Below are positions 28,626 to 38,910 of a DNA stretch of 64,000 bases, one piece after another (within the stretch, counting starts at the first letter, position 1; each line of letters starts with the position of its first letter). The translations under genes were made by a program, and so were the position numbers. The stretch comes from Ogataea parapolymorpha DL-1. Lineage: Eukaryota > Ascomycota > Pichiomycetes > Pichiales > Pichiaceae. The notes beneath the pieces are model-generated. The model was not told the DNA's origin and ran no database searches. It saw nothing but the letters and a program-made list of their open reading frames with translations. The stretch lies in NCBI RefSeq assembly GCF_000187245.1, contig NC_027861.1, positions 124,001 to 188,000 on the forward strand, written 5' to 3'.

Positions 28626-30011
28626 TTATATTCTGCACCACTTGGTGACCCAATCTGTATGGCGGAAAAGCCGCGCGACGTCCTCTACCGTCACGTCCAG
28701 ATGAAACATTTTATTTGATTCTCCTCCGGTGTAGAAACTCGAGTTGATTCCATTGATCTGCCTGATCGGCTCCACCAGAAGTCCGTAATGAATGAGACGC
28801 TCCCAGCACGCGAGCATCAGGTCCCGTGAATGGTGTGCCGAATCGAGTTTCACGCGTCCCATTGTTTGAAGCTGCGAATTTAGCGTATTCGTTTGGGAGC
28901 TCGAGATTTTCTCAAACTCCTCGTATGCAATGTTGAAATTGACCTGGTCCATGGAGTTCTTGAGCAGCTGACGGCCGGCACAGATGACGAGCTTCAATTC
29001 CAGCTCACTGAGGCTCGACAAAATTTGAAAGCTGCGGTTGTTGGTGTTCACATTAGGGATCGGCCCCCCGGAAAATGTAGTCATGTCCATTTTCGCAATG
29101 TAAGGCGTTAGCTGGCTCTTGAGAATGTTAAGATCTTTGACTGTGTAGAAGTTGTGGACAACCAGCTTGCGGAGCTCGCTTGGCCCACCAAGTAGCACTT
29201 TCATGTGTGCATTGTATCTCTGCGCCAAATCGAACATCAACGGTTCAAAGTCGTCAGGGTCGACAGAGATCATACAGTAGACGCTGTCACAGAACTCCGC
29301 CAGCTGCCTGGGCTTCGTCAGCTGAATCACCTTCTGACTGAATCTACTCTTTACCCTTTTTTCCAACTGCTCTCGGACACCGGTGACGGTGGTTAGTCCA
29401 ATGACGGCCACGGCGTGAGAGTTCGACGAAGACTGAGCCACATCAAATAGATTGTACAATAGTGTCTGTTTGGCATCATTTGTGTACCTGTCAAGCTCGT
29501 CGATCACAAAGATAATAGGCATCTGCATCTCGTCGTTGTCTCCATTCTGATCTTTCCCCTCCATCAGCTGGCTGCCGTCCAGAACGCTCATCACACTGTT
29601 CATGGTTTCGTTGGCAGAAAACCGTTCGAACGAAACGCTCCAGTTGCCCGAATGCCTGAGCAAATGCCAATCAAGCTGCCTTGCAATCTCCTTAATCGCG
29701 CTCTTGTCGTCACTTTGATAGAATCCACTGATTCTAATCACATAAAACATGTTCGGAAACTTCTCCTGGAGATCCAGTAGCGCATTGTTCACCATGGTCG
29801 TCTTCCCGCTCCCGCGAGGACCTATCACCAGACAGGACTTACCCTCGTTGAATTTGATGGTGTTCTCCAACATCTTGTATATCTGGACCTGCTCCATTTC
29901 AACGTTGTTGAGACGAACCTTGGCAAGCCCAGAGCTTGTTCTGTTGGACAAATTCGCTAGCACTCGCCGCCTCAGAAGCTCCAAATTCTGCTCAGGCTCG
30001 CTCACTGTCAT
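28626..30011 (-). CDS. ORC4: Origin recognition complex subunit 4
   Basis: A 461-residue AAA+ subunit of ORC, which marks replication origins and loads MCM2-7. Seen: Walker A GPRGSGKTTMVNNAL near residue 63, Walker B IIFVIDELDRYTNDAKQTLLYNLFD near 160, a sensor-1 region VIGLTTVTG, the VKSRFSQKVIQL block and the C-terminal winged-helix region ending in FRHTDWVTKWCRI. It is slightly shorter than the 529-residue S. cerevisiae protein, which has an insertion helix. Here the corresponding basic insert is not obvious, and origin-sequence specificity may differ. The 138-base gap upstream separates it from the unknown gene at 30150. Confidence 0.94.
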   Translation of the reverse strand: MTVSEPEQNLELLRRRVLANLSNRTSSGLAKVRLNNVEMEQVQIYKMLENTIKFNEGKSCLVIGPRGSGKTTMVNNALLDLQEKFPNMFYVIRISGFYQSDDKSAIKEIARQLDWHLLRHSGNWSVSFERFSANETMNSVMSVLDGSQLMEGKDQNGDNDEMQMPIIFVIDELDRYTNDAKQTLLYNLFDVAQSSSNSHAVAVIGLTTVTGVREQLEKRVKSRFSQKVIQLTKPRQLAEFCDSVYCMISVDPDDFEPLMFDLAQRYNAHMKVLLGGPSELRKLVVHNFYTVKDLNILKSQLTPYIAKMDMTTFSGGPIPNVNTNNRSFQILSSLSELELKLVICAGRQLLKNSMDQVNFNIAYEEFEKISSSQTNTLNSQLQTMGRVKLDSAHHSRDLMLACWERLIHYGLLVEPIRQINGINSSFYTGGESNKMFHLDVTVEDVARLFRHTDWVTKWCRI

Positions 30012-30149
30012 GAAATATACGTCTGAAAAATAAAATTACTGTATTTACTTTACATTTTAAAATACCCCTATAATACACAATCTCCTGGTAACCCCCGAGT
30101 CATTCGCCATGCACTGCACGACGACAAGCAATTAGCGTAGGCAGTCTCG

Positions 30150-30959
30150 TTAGATGGAAATGCACTTTTTTTCCAAAGATTGAGACAAAGGCTCGTATTG
30201 AGAGCTGGATGCAGAGGACGCTCCATCGTCGTCGATGTCGATAAGGTCATTAGTTGCCTCAGCCAAATCGGTTTCCTCGCCCTTATCTTCGTCTTTGCTC
30301 TCCCGTTCTTTGTAATCTGCGTGCCCATTTTTCCTGTCCCCCGACTCTTTCTGTTCCGACTCAGTTTGCGTGAAGCTGTATCTTGCAAATTTCCGTTTTC
30401 CTCGTTTCGACAGGATAACATCGCTGGACGCCTCGCTTGCAAGCGAGGTTGACTCTTCAGAGGGCTGTCTTCTTTTGCGCACCTTTTGTGTCAATTTTGC
30501 GTGTTTGGAGCTTTCAAGCCTCAACATACGATCAATGTTGTCCTGATCACCCTCCACAAGCTTGATCGTGCGCACTGCGTTGGGAAACAGTTTGTTCAAC
30601 TCCAACCTGTCTGAGTCGCTGTCGTCGTCCATATTTACTAGCTGGGTGATTCTCTGCAAAGCGACGTCGTCCAAACTGGAATCCTCGTCAAACTCGGCCA
30701 AATGTTTGGAGTGTATTCGTGAGGCCGCCATCTTGGCCTTCAGTACCGGCGAGTCGTGGGAATGCTGAATGGCCTCTTTGATCTTCTGTATTCTTTGTTG
30801 TTCCTCGCTGACCTCTGGATCTTGTGGGGTAACAGGCGTCTCAGGACAATCGGCCTGTAGTCCAAAAACGTCTTCAGGACCATCTAGGAGAAGATAGAAG
30901 GTTGTGTTGGCCATATCCGGCTTTGGCAGCCGCTCCCAGAGATAAGGGCCGGAAGCCAT
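30150..30959 (-). CDS. Uncharacterised acidic, charge-rich protein
   Basis: 269 residues that I do not recognise. The N-terminus (GPYLWERLPKPDMANTTFYLL) is the only clearly structured-looking part. The middle has helical, acidic segments (SLDDVALQRITQLVNMDDD, LNKLFPNAVRTIKLVEGDQ, NIDRMLRLE). A Lys/Arg cluster (QKVRKRRQPS and SKRGKRKFARY) could be a nuclear-localisation signal, followed by a long Glu/Asp/Ser tail. It is probably nuclear and largely disordered. It is divergent from the YPR172W-like gene across about 100 bases. The coding status is supported by length, the ATG just after the promoter gap, and the absence of a competing frame. Confidence 0.7.
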   Translation of the reverse strand: MASGPYLWERLPKPDMANTTFYLLLDGPEDVFGLQADCPETPVTPQDPEVSEEQQRIQKIKEAIQHSHDSPVLKAKMAASRIHSKHLAEFDEDSSLDDVALQRITQLVNMDDDSDSDRLELNKLFPNAVRTIKLVEGDQDNIDRMLRLESSKHAKLTQKVRKRRQPSEESTSLASEASSDVILSKRGKRKFARYSFTQTESEQKESGDRKNGHADYKERESKDEDKGEETDLAEATNDLIDIDDDGASSASSSQYEPLSQSLEKKCISI

Positions 30960-31059
30960 GAAAGTTTTGTTTACCCAAATATATTTTAATTAATGCTGCT
31001 CGCACTATTTTTTTCTTGTCTCCCCTATCTTTGACATTTTAACATTTGACCACTTTTAG

Positions 31060-31596
31060 ATGACCACCGAAATTCCTAGCTCTGTGTTGCATCTGTTACA
31101 AAATGCCAACTTCATCCACTTGGGAACCTGTCTCAATAACGTGCCTCACGTGAGTTTGATGAATTACACGCTTATCAGCCCCGAACAGAAGTATCACGAC
31201 AAGACAGGCAAAAACCACTATTTGCTCATATCCACGCCCAAGGATACCCAGAAGTACCATAATTTATCCCAAAACCCACAATGCTCCATTTTGGTCCATG
31301 ATTGGACCACTTCGACCAAGGCAAGCGGAGTTTCGCGACACGGGCAATTGCTCAGATTGCTCGAGGACCTTAATCAGTCGGAATTATGCGAGCTGAGTTG
31401 CAATTTGACTGGATATGTCGAACAAGTTTTTGACGAGGATGAGGACTCGGAAGAAACTAAGTATTACAGAGATCTACACATCAAGAACAACCCAGATGCC
31501 AAGCCGTTTTTGGAAAACAAAGGCGCAGCTCTGCTGCTAATCAAAATCGAATTGTCTAAGGTGGTGGACTCTAACTTCAACATATCCAAATATTAA
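31060..31596 (+). CDS. PNPOx-like FMN-binding-fold protein (YLR456W/YPR172W family)
   Basis: 178 residues with the pyridoxamine-phosphate-oxidase-like split barrel. Seen: LQNANFIHLGTCLNNVPHVSLMNYTLI, a central YLLISTPKDTQKYHNL strand-helix, and SILVHDWTTS before a GTGYVE-type strand. Yeast Ylr456w and Ypr172w are the closest relatives. They are uncharacterised, and true PNPOx activity has not been assigned to them. In S. cerevisiae YPR172W lies beside VPS4 (YPR173C) in the same convergent arrangement as here, which supports orthology. Only 14 bases separate this stop from the VPS4 stop. Confidence 0.85.
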   Translation: MTTEIPSSVLHLLQNANFIHLGTCLNNVPHVSLMNYTLISPEQKYHDKTGKNHYLLISTPKDTQKYHNLSQNPQCSILVHDWTTSTKASGVSRHGQLLRLLEDLNQSELCELSCNLTGYVEQVFDEDEDSEETKYYRDLHIKNNPDAKPFLENKGAALLLIKIELSKVVDSNFNISKY

Positions 31597-31610
31597 TAGA
31601 GCTCTATCAT

Positions 31611-32930
31611 CTAGTTTCCCTCTGAGCCGAAATCGTTCGTAAACTCGATGAATTTGTCCAGGTCTTTCTGGTTCACCGTAGGCTTGTTGGTTTTAATCGC
31701 TTTGATGAAATCTTTGATACCTAGCTCCGGTTCTTTCAGTTGCTCGCCGTCGAGATCTAACCAGCTCATTTCAATTGCCTCACTGTCCCCCGGAGAGCAT
31801 GGTGTGTATTGCACCAGCTCCTGTCCTTCCTCGTCCGTGGACACCACCTTTTTGAAATGCGTAGCCATCTGAATCTTACGAATCGGTTGCATAAGCGCGT
31901 CTTTCACAACAACACTGACGTCGTGTCCCGAATAACCATCCGTCATTTGCGCAAGTGTATGGTAATCCTGCGTTGTAAGGGAGCACGGAGTATCTCCGAT
32001 ATTCAGCTTGAACATTTCAACTCTGGCTTCCTGGTCGGGTAAAGGAATATATATCCTACGCTCAAACCGTCTTCTGATAGCTGCATCCAACTGCCATGGA
32101 ATGTTCGTCGCTCCAAGCACTAAAACACCGTCAGAGTCATTACCAACACCGTTCATCTGAACCAAAAGTTCTGTTTTGATCCTCCGCGAAGCCTCGGACT
32201 CACCTTCTCCCCTTGGACCACATAGCGCGTCGACTTCGTCGATGAAAATGATTGCCGGCTTCTGCTCCCTGGCCATCGTAAACAACTGTTTCACCAATCT
32301 TTCAGACTCACCCATCCATTTACTCACCAGATCGGACGAAGAGACGGAAAAGAATGTTGAATTAGCCTCTGTGGCAACTGCTTTCGCCAAATAAGACTTA
32401 CCGGTACCTGGAGGTCCGTATAAGAGAATTCCAGAAACTGGTTTTCTTTTGCCTCTGAATAGATGAGGAAACTTGACCGGCAATATGACAGCCTCCTTTA
32501 AAGCCTCTTTTGCAAGTTCCAACCCTGCAATATCGCTCCATTGCACGTTGGGCCGTTCGCTTAGAATCGAACTAGCAAGGGCTCCTCTCAGTTTTTTTGT
32601 ATCGCTGTCATTGTCGTCATCTTCTCCTCCGCTAGTCTTCTTCGCTTTCACAGATCCAGACGTCGCGCTTGCCTCACCAGTCTGATCCTGCTGTTGTTTC
32701 TTATCAAGATACTCCTTTAATTGTTCTGCGCGCGATAAGTACTCGGTGAATTTGGACCTGATGGTCTCCTTAGACTTGGGATTTTTTTCGTACTTGAGGG
32801 CTAGCATCAAGTAGTCCAGGCCGTTGTAGTACAGTCTGTACGCCTCATCATATTTGCTGGCACTATCTGCCTCAATGGCTTTCTTCACAAGGTCCACGCC
32901 CTTGTCCAAAAACTCGCTGGCACTCGACAT
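31611..32930 (-). CDS. VPS4: AAA ATPase VPS4 (ESCRT-III disassembly)
   Basis: 439 residues, the family's usual length (437 in S. cerevisiae). An N-terminal MIT domain (about 1-75; [40 protein letters not shown]) binds ESCRT-III tails. A linker precedes the AAA cassette with Walker [19 protein letters not shown] near 171, Walker [13 protein letters not shown] near 228, pore-loop [14 protein letters not shown], sensor [22 protein letters not shown] (arginine fingers), a beta domain and the C-terminal helix [18 protein letters not shown]. It drives multivesicular-body sorting and abscission. No key residue is missing. Confidence 0.96.
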   Translation of the reverse strand: MSSASEFLDKGVDLVKKAIEADSASKYDEAYRLYYNGLDYLMLALKYEKNPKSKETIRSKFTEYLSRAEQLKEYLDKKQQQDQTGEASATSGSVKAKKTSGGEDDDNDSDTKKLRGALASSILSERPNVQWSDIAGLELAKEALKEAVILPVKFPHLFRGKRKPVSGILLYGPPGTGKSYLAKAVATEANSTFFSVSSSDLVSKWMGESERLVKQLFTMAREQKPAIIFIDEVDALCGPRGEGESEASRRIKTELLVQMNGVGNDSDGVLVLGATNIPWQLDAAIRRRFERRIYIPLPDQEARVEMFKLNIGDTPCSLTTQDYHTLAQMTDGYSGHDVSVVVKDALMQPIRKIQMATHFKKVVSTDEEGQELVQYTPCSPGDSEAIEMSWLDLDGEQLKEPELGIKDFIKAIKTNKPTVNQKDLDKFIEFTNDFGSEGN

Positions 32931-33695
32931 GTTTGCCTATTAAAGCGAAATATTTCGGTTTCGGTAATCTCTCATGATACATCTCTGCACCGGATGATTG
33001 CGATAGCTGCCGTACAGAACACGAAGCCGGGAAAAATCGAAATTTTGTTGATGGCTGGCAAGTCGTGCAAGAGCCCCGTGTGCGTGTATATTGTTTTACT
33101 CTGTGGTGCACGGGTGCTATTACGCCACAAAGCAAGTCGGTGAATAATGCTGGGAACAATAAAAAAGCACAATAAGGATGTTTATAGAGACAGACAATAA
33201 GGACGTACTGCCAAGAAATTTCCAAAGCGCAAATAGTGCGTAAAGAACAACATCCCGCCAGACTAGCCAACGGACAAAATTGGGCGAAATAACCGAACGG
33301 GCCAATCAGAACACGTATACAGAATAGCGAATGATTATAAGGATTTTCGTTCCGGGACGTAAATTACCCTAAACCAGACGCATCTGCCACTGACGATAAG
33401 TTTCATGTCATCTAATCGTTTTTTCGACTTTCGTCTTTTTCGTCCCCATGCACATTTTCGTTCCGTTTTTTTTTCTTGCTTTCTTCCGTTTATTTTGATC
33501 ACCTGCTCTTCCTCTTGCCGTTAGTTTACTAGTTGCAAATTGTTGTTGTGGAGCTAAAAAAAACGCACGTTTGAATCTACAGTAGTCTTCTGTGATTTAA
33601 AACCGAGATCCGTTAGTTTACGCTACTCAGTTTTCAATTTGTTGAGTACTTTGACTCGCTAACTGGAGAATTGACAAGCTGGACAATTTAGCGAC
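32931..33695. promoter_or_regulatory. Divergent VPS4/TUP1 spacer, mostly the TUP1 promoter and leader
   Basis: A 765-base spacer. It contains a CCAAT box (33302-33306) and long pyrimidine-rich tracts (33418-33510, including nine T) typical of yeast promoters just upstream of transcription starts. The 200 bases before the TUP1 ATG are AT-rich and lack ATG, so they may be a long 5' leader. I found no RNA gene or credible ORF. Confidence 0.55.
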
Positions 33696-35504
33696 ATGTC
33701 GTACCAGAGAGCCGTCCCAAGCAGCAGCAACCATACAATGCCGGAACGTGACCGTCTGGATGAGCTTTTGGATGCTGTCAAGAAAGAGTTCGACAATCTC
33801 ACCAGAGAAACAACAATCTACAAAGACCACCATCACGACTATGAGTTGAAAATTAACCAGCAACACCAGGAGCTAACCAATATCAGAAATACCGTGTACG
33901 AGCTGGAACAAGCCCACAGGACCATGAAGGAAGCTTACGAGAAGGAAATACTGAGACTGAAGCAGGACCTCGAAAACAGAGACAGGCTGTTCCAACAACA
34001 ATCTCTGCAGCAGGCCCAGGCTCAGGCCCAAGCGCAAGCCCAGGTTAAGGCTCAGGTCCAGTCTCAGCAGCATCCGCTTCTTGACAGGCCACAAGGAGCT
34101 TTTCCTCAAACTCCTCAGCAGCTGCCGCCGCCAAATCTCAGTGGCTCGCCGTCCGATTACCGCGGCGCAGGTTTCAATGGTGCTCTTCCCCAGATCAACG
34201 CTCAAGCCTCGGGCGCGAAGCCTGAAATTTCCCAGAGCTCCCAATTACCTCCGCCGCCTCCAGTTTCCACCCAAGAGCAGCAAGCAGCTTCTCAGACCCA
34301 GCCTTCACCAGAGCAGCCTCCTACCGCTGTTCAGACTTCTGTCGTGAAGAGTGAGGCTGACGCTGGATACGTGATGAGGTCCCAGCACAACAAGCCCATT
34401 CCAGCATTCTTGAAAGACTTCGACTCGTACAGCACCCTGCCTTACAAGAAACAGCACAGTGAATACTACATAGTGTACAACCCCAAGGTTCCAAAGAAGG
34501 TTGACACGTCACTGGTGCACTCATTTGATCACACCTCTGTGGTTTGCTGTGTCCGGTTCTCCAAAGACGGCAAGTTTTTGGCTACTGGTTGCAACAAACT
34601 CACGCAGGTTTTCAGCGTTGAAACGGGCGATCTGGTTGCCAGATTGAGTGACGAGTCGTCTGCCAGCTCCAACGGGTCGTATGACACAGACACAGGAGAT
34701 TTGTATATTAGATCTGTTTGCTTCTCGCCAGATGGAAAGTTCCTCGCTACTGGTGCCGAAGACAAGATCATCAGAATTTGGGACCTTGCTACCAGAACGA
34801 TTGTGAAGTACTTGAAGGGACACGAACAGGACATATATTCGCTGGACTTCTTCCCTGATGGCTCCAAGCTGGTTTCCGGTTCAGGAGACAGAACAGTGAG
34901 AATTTGGGACGTGTTCACTGGCCAGTGCTCGCTCACTCTGAGTATTGAGGATGGTGTCACCACGGTTGCTGCTTCGCCGGACGGAAAATTGATCGCAGCA
35001 GGTTCGTTGGATAGAACTGTGAGGGTATGGGATGCCAACCAAGGATTTTTGGTGGAGAGACTCGACTCGGCCAATGAAAGTGGAAACGGCCACATGGACT
35101 CAGTCTACTCGGTTGCATTCACACATGACGGAAAAGATATTGCTTCCGGTTCTTTGGATAGAACTGTCAAGCTGTGGTCTTTGAAAGACCTTCAGAAACA
35201 GCAGGGATCGTCCAAATCCAACTGCGAAGTCACCTATGTCGGACATAAGGACTTCGTTCTTTCTGTTTGCTGTACCCCGGACGACGAGTTCATCCTGTCG
35301 GGTTCGAAAGATAGAGGTGTGATAATGTGGGAGAAGGCCACCGGTGAGCCATACATCATGTTACAAGGACACAGAAACTCTGTTATCAGCGTGAATGTGT
35401 CGCCTGTTATGACCCAGAAGAGAGGAGTCAATGGGGGCTACTTTGCTACAGGTTCTGGAGATTGCAAAGCCAGAATCTGGAGATGGGAGAAGGTTTCTTC
35501 TTGA
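33696..35504 (+). CDS. TUP1: General transcriptional corepressor TUP1
   Basis: 602 residues. The N-terminal coiled-coil (about 15-90, [16 protein letters not shown]) is the tetramerisation and Cyc8-binding domain. Residues about 105-220 are Gln/Ala/Pro-rich, with a QAQAQAQAQ tract from repeated CAG/GCC-type codons near 34010-34055. Seven WD repeats follow (about 270-600), with typical strands such as [31 protein letters not shown] and [16 protein letters not shown]. It recruits histone deacetylases to repress hypoxic, glucose-repressed and mating-type genes with Cyc8. CTG codons sit at conserved Leu positions in the WD repeats, informative for the genetic code of this organism. Confidence 0.97.
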   Translation: MSYQRAVPSSSNHTMPERDRLDELLDAVKKEFDNLTRETTIYKDHHHDYELKINQQHQELTNIRNTVYELEQAHRTMKEAYEKEILRLKQDLENRDRLFQQQSLQQAQAQAQAQAQVKAQVQSQQHPLLDRPQGAFPQTPQQLPPPNLSGSPSDYRGAGFNGALPQINAQASGAKPEISQSSQLPPPPPVSTQEQQAASQTQPSPEQPPTAVQTSVVKSEADAGYVMRSQHNKPIPAFLKDFDSYSTLPYKKQHSEYYIVYNPKVPKKVDTSLVHSFDHTSVVCCVRFSKDGKFLATGCNKLTQVFSVETGDLVARLSDESSASSNGSYDTDTGDLYIRSVCFSPDGKFLATGAEDKIIRIWDLATRTIVKYLKGHEQDIYSLDFFPDGSKLVSGSGDRTVRIWDVFTGQCSLTLSIEDGVTTVAASPDGKLIAAGSLDRTVRVWDANQGFLVERLDSANESGNGHMDSVYSVAFTHDGKDIASGSLDRTVKLWSLKDLQKQQGSSKSNCEVTYVGHKDFVLSVCCTPDDEFILSGSKDRGVIMWEKATGEPYIMLQGHRNSVISVNVSPVMTQKRGVNGGYFATGSGDCKARIWRWEKVSS

Positions 35505-35680
35505 TCCAAAAATTGCTTTCAGCTCGACTACGTTTTCCACCACTGTTTAACATTTGTACTATTCAGCCTCTATATGTTTTGTATTGACAAATATGAAAAT
35601 TCGAGGATTTATACGAACGAGGTGCGCGAAGAAAAAAAAAGGGAATATAATTTGGTATACCCATCGATTAATCATTAATA

Positions 35681-36872
35681 ATGGCTAAGATCTACTACGC
35701 CTCGAGGACAGCGCCTGTGAACATTGCTGTAAGTATGGCTTCAGTCTCGACGCTAACCTCAGACCCTTAAATACTGGGGGAAAAGAGACAAGGACCTGAA
35801 CCTCCCAACAAATTCGTCTATCAGTGTTACCTTGTCGCAAAAAGATCTGAGAACGCTCACCACTGCCTCGTGTTCTGAAGTTTTCGAAAAAGACGAATTA
35901 TGGCTAAATGGCCAATCACACTCTCTGGACACCCCTAGAACCCAGCAGTGTCTATCGGATCTCAGGAAATACAGAGAAGAACTCGAGGCTCGGGACGAAT
36001 CTCTTCCCAAACTTAGCAAAATGCACCTGCACATTGTTAGCGAGAACAACTTTCCGACTGCCGCAGGTCTAGCATCCTCTGCAGCTGGATTTGCAGCACT
36101 GATCTCCGCTATTGCAAAACTCTACGAGCTCCCTCAGACAGCCTCTGACCTCAGTAAGATTGCCAGAAAAGGCTCTGGCTCGGCGTGCAGATCGCTGTTT
36201 GGGGGCTATGTAGCCTGGGAAATGGGGGAGTTGGAGAACGGTGAGGACTCCAAGGCTGTGGAGGTTGCTCCGCTGAGCCATTGGCCAGATATGAAGGCGT
36301 GTATTCTGGTTGTATCAGACGATAAGAAGGACGTTCCAAGTACAAGCGGTATGCAACTGACCGTCAAGACCTCACCATTGTTCCAACACCGCATTGAAAA
36401 GGTTGTTCCGCAGAGATTTGAAGAAATGAAAAAATCCATCGTGGAGAAGAACTTCCCATTGTTTGCGGAGCTGACCATGAAAGACTCCAATTCGTTCCAT
36501 GCGACATGTCTGGACTCGTACCCTCCAATCTTCTACTTGAACGATACGTCCAAAAGAATCATCAAGCTCATCAATTTGCTGAATGACTCAGTCGGAGAAA
36601 TAATCGCAGCTTACACGTACGACGCCGGCCCTAATGCCGTCATCTATTATGAGCAAAAAAACGAGTCGAGAGTTCTTGGGCTACTCCATGCTGTGTTCAA
36701 GTCTGTTGATGGATGGCAAAAAATTGACGTCAAATCCCTGACTCCTCCATCCATTGAGCTGGATCCCACATGGGGGTCGGGCGTTTCCAGAGTTATTTTG
36801 ACCGAAGTTGGTGCAGGCCCACAGGATTCAGATGAGGTGCTGATCAATGTGGAAACAGGGTTACCGAAATAA
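35681..36872 (+). CDS. MVD1: Mevalonate diphosphate decarboxylase, two exons
   Basis: Exon 1 is 35681-35728 (16 codons, MAKIYYASRTAPVNIA) and exon 2 is 35763-36872, starting TLKYWGKRDKDLNLPTNSSI. The spliced 385-residue product aligns along its length with S. cerevisiae Mvd1/Erg19 (396). It converts mevalonate diphosphate to isopentenyl diphosphate in sterol/isoprenoid synthesis (GHMP kinase superfamily). Seen: NNFPTAAGLASSAAGFAAL (ATP-binding loop), the GSGSACRSLFGGYVAW block with the catalytic Arg, the DSNSFHATCLDS motif and YTYDAGPNAVIYY. Without the intron the essential N-terminal strand and its Lys/Tyr would be lost. The start sits 176 bases downstream of TUP1 on the same strand. Confidence 0.95.
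35729..35762 (+). other. 34-nt spliceosomal intron in MVD1
   Basis: GTAAGT donor, GCTAAC branch point (35752-35757) and a CAG acceptor six bases after the branch adenosine. Splicing joins ...VNIA to TLKYWGKRD..., exactly the conserved Mvd1 sequence. Retention would shift the frame. Confidence 0.9.
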
Positions 36873-37001
36873 GGCGTAATTGTTTCTTACTTTTGCTAGC
36901 AATATTTTAGCATAGATTAGATTTGCTCTTTTTCCACTATAAATTGCACTACATATCGCAATTAAAAATCTCGAGATTAATTTTCTTATCCAATTGCCAT
37001 C

Positions 37002-37844
37002 ATGTTGTCCAAGCTAGTGAAGCTCAACAACGGTTCATATCTCCCATACATGGGATTGGGCACCTGGGAACTCAGGAACGCCACCGAAGTGGTCAAAGAA
37101 GCCTTGAACATTGGGTACCGCCTTATCGATACCGCAGTTTTGTACGGTAATGAGAAGGAGTGTGCTCAGGGCGTGCTGGAATGGATGAAGGAGGATCCGG
37201 AGCACAATAGAAGAGAGCATGTTTGTTACATCACCAAGCTGTGGACCAATCAGCATGGTTACGAAAATGCCAAAAAGGCAATTAAGGGGTGTTTGGAGCA
37301 GATCGATGGCCTGAAATATATTGACTTGCTCCTAATTCATGCTCCAACACAGGGCAAGAAAATGAGACTTGAAACATATCAGGCCATGCAAGAGGCAGTT
37401 GACGAAGGCGTTGTGAAGTCAATTGGCGTGTCCAACTACGGAATTGACCATTTAAAGGAACTGCTATCCTGGCCAGGTCTCAAGTACAAGCCTGTGGCTA
37501 ACGAGATCGAGGTGTCGCCATGGTGCATGAGACAAGAGCTCTGCAACTTTTGCAGCGAAAATGACATTGCTGTTATCGCATTTGCTCCATTTTCTCATGC
37601 TAATCGCATTAACGATCCTGATGCGGTTGCAATTGCCAAGAAGAAAGGCGTCACACCGGCTCAGGTTCTCGTTAGATGGTCGGTTCAAAAGGGCTACGTT
37701 CCTATCCCTAAGACGAAGAATTTAGACAGATTGGCCACCAACTTCGACGTCCTTTCTTTTGAACTGTCGGATGAGGAGATGAAAACACTCGATCATCCAG
37801 ACGTTCACGATCCTTCCGACTGGGAGGTGACCACATGTCCATGA
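37002..37844 (+). CDS. Aldo-keto reductase (YJR096W-like)
   Basis: 280 residues of the AKR superfamily (AKR3-like), a cytosolic NADPH-dependent carbonyl reductase or xylose/arabinose reductase. The catalytic tetrad is visible as Asp43 and Tyr48 (RLIDTAVLYGNE), Lys79 (ITKLW) and His113 (LLLIHAP). NADPH-binding motifs are present: GVSNYG and IPKTKNLDRLATN. Close similarity to S. cerevisiae Yjr096w runs through the end (LDHPDVHDPSDWE). The physiological substrate is not known from sequence. It lies 56 bases upstream of EFM7 on the same strand. Confidence 0.9.
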   Translation: MLSKLVKLNNGSYLPYMGLGTWELRNATEVVKEALNIGYRLIDTAVLYGNEKECAQGVLEWMKEDPEHNRREHVCYITKLWTNQHGYENAKKAIKGCLEQIDGLKYIDLLLIHAPTQGKKMRLETYQAMQEAVDEGVVKSIGVSNYGIDHLKELLSWPGLKYKPVANEIEVSPWCMRQELCNFCSENDIAVIAFAPFSHANRINDPDAVAIAKKKGVTPAQVLVRWSVQKGYVPIPKTKNLDRLATNFDVLSFELSDEEMKTLDHPDVHDPSDWEVTTCP

Positions 37845-37900
37845 TATATGTGCATCTTACGTAAGCTATGATAAAAAAAATTTGACTAAAATTGCATTCA

Positions 37901-38704
37901 ATGTCGGACAACGAGCTGGGCCTGGATGGAGGGTTATTTGAGGAGCCTGAGACCTTCAGGCCCCCAAAGCCCGAGGCACACTATCAGAAATACACTAGGG
38001 TGCATAAACAGGCGCTTGCCGAAATAGACGAGATCAACCTCCGACTCGTTGGAAAATCACCGCTTTGGGGTCATTTGTTGTGGAATGCAGGTATATACAC
38101 GGCAAATTATCTTGAGAAGCATGCACAGGAGCTTGTCACGGGTAAAACTGTTGTGGAGTTTGGATCGGCAGCTGCTCTTCCTTCTTTGTTGTGTTCTATC
38201 AACGGTGCTAGAAAAGTGGTAGCTACCGACTATCCAGATCCTGATCTGCTAGAGAATATACAAATCAATGTGGAGAGTCTCGTACACAAGGAGCTAACCA
38301 GTAGAATTATCGTTCAAGGATTTATTTGGGGGAACGATACGGAAGAAATCAAAGCTACACTTGAGAGCACAGCTGACTTAATCATTATGAGCGATCTAGT
38401 TTTCAACCATTCAGAACATCACAAGCTGCTCAAATCCGCAAAAGAGCTAATCACACCACTACGAGATACCTCTCAGCCCAGAAGTGGCGGGAAGTGTCTT
38501 GTTGTTTGGTCTCCACACAGACCCAAGCCGCAGATGGTGGAAAATGACTTCCAGTTTTTCACTGACGCCAAGGAGCTGTTTGACTTCGATGTCGAGTTCG
38601 TGGAGATGGTACACTGGGACCACCCTATGTTTCCTGAGGATCCTCCCGAGACAGAGGAGATCCGTAAGCGAGTGTACTGCTACATATTGCATCCAACATG
38701 GTAA
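37901..38704 (+). CDS. EFM7: eEF1A N-terminal methyltransferase EFM7
   Basis: 267 residues from ATG 37901. A seven-beta-strand SAM-dependent methyltransferase of the Nnt1/Efm7 (YLR285W) family, which trimethylates the N-terminal Gly and dimethylates Lys3 of translation elongation factor eEF1A. Seen: a conserved N-terminus (GLFEEPETFRPPKPEAHYQKY), SPLWGHLLWNAGIYTANYLE, motif I VVEFGSAAALPSLL, acidic loop VATDYPDPDLLENI, the IIMSDLVFNHSEHH post-motif and CLVVWSPHRP. Length and layout match the family (261 in S. cerevisiae). The codons upstream of 37901 contain no ATG. Confidence 0.92.
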   Translation: MSDNELGLDGGLFEEPETFRPPKPEAHYQKYTRVHKQALAEIDEINLRLVGKSPLWGHLLWNAGIYTANYLEKHAQELVTGKTVVEFGSAAALPSLLCSINGARKVVATDYPDPDLLENIQINVESLVHKELTSRIIVQGFIWGNDTEEIKATLESTADLIIMSDLVFNHSEHHKLLKSAKELITPLRDTSQPRSGGKCLVVWSPHRPKPQMVENDFQFFTDAKELFDFDVEFVEMVHWDHPMFPEDPPETEEIRKRVYCYILHPTW

Positions 38705-38910
38705 ACTTCCATAGCTTATGTAAGTTTCCAAAATAAATTTTCTCTCCTGTTGATTTAGGCGGTGGTTCCCAAAACGGAAAAGTAATTGAAACCTCACGAA
38801 AAATAAACCAGCCATCTACGATACAAGGATAAGTGGTTGTGGATTTATTGAACTTTTGATTGATCTCTACCAAAATAAGCAATCTTTGAAATCTGATCTA
38901 GCGCAAAAAC

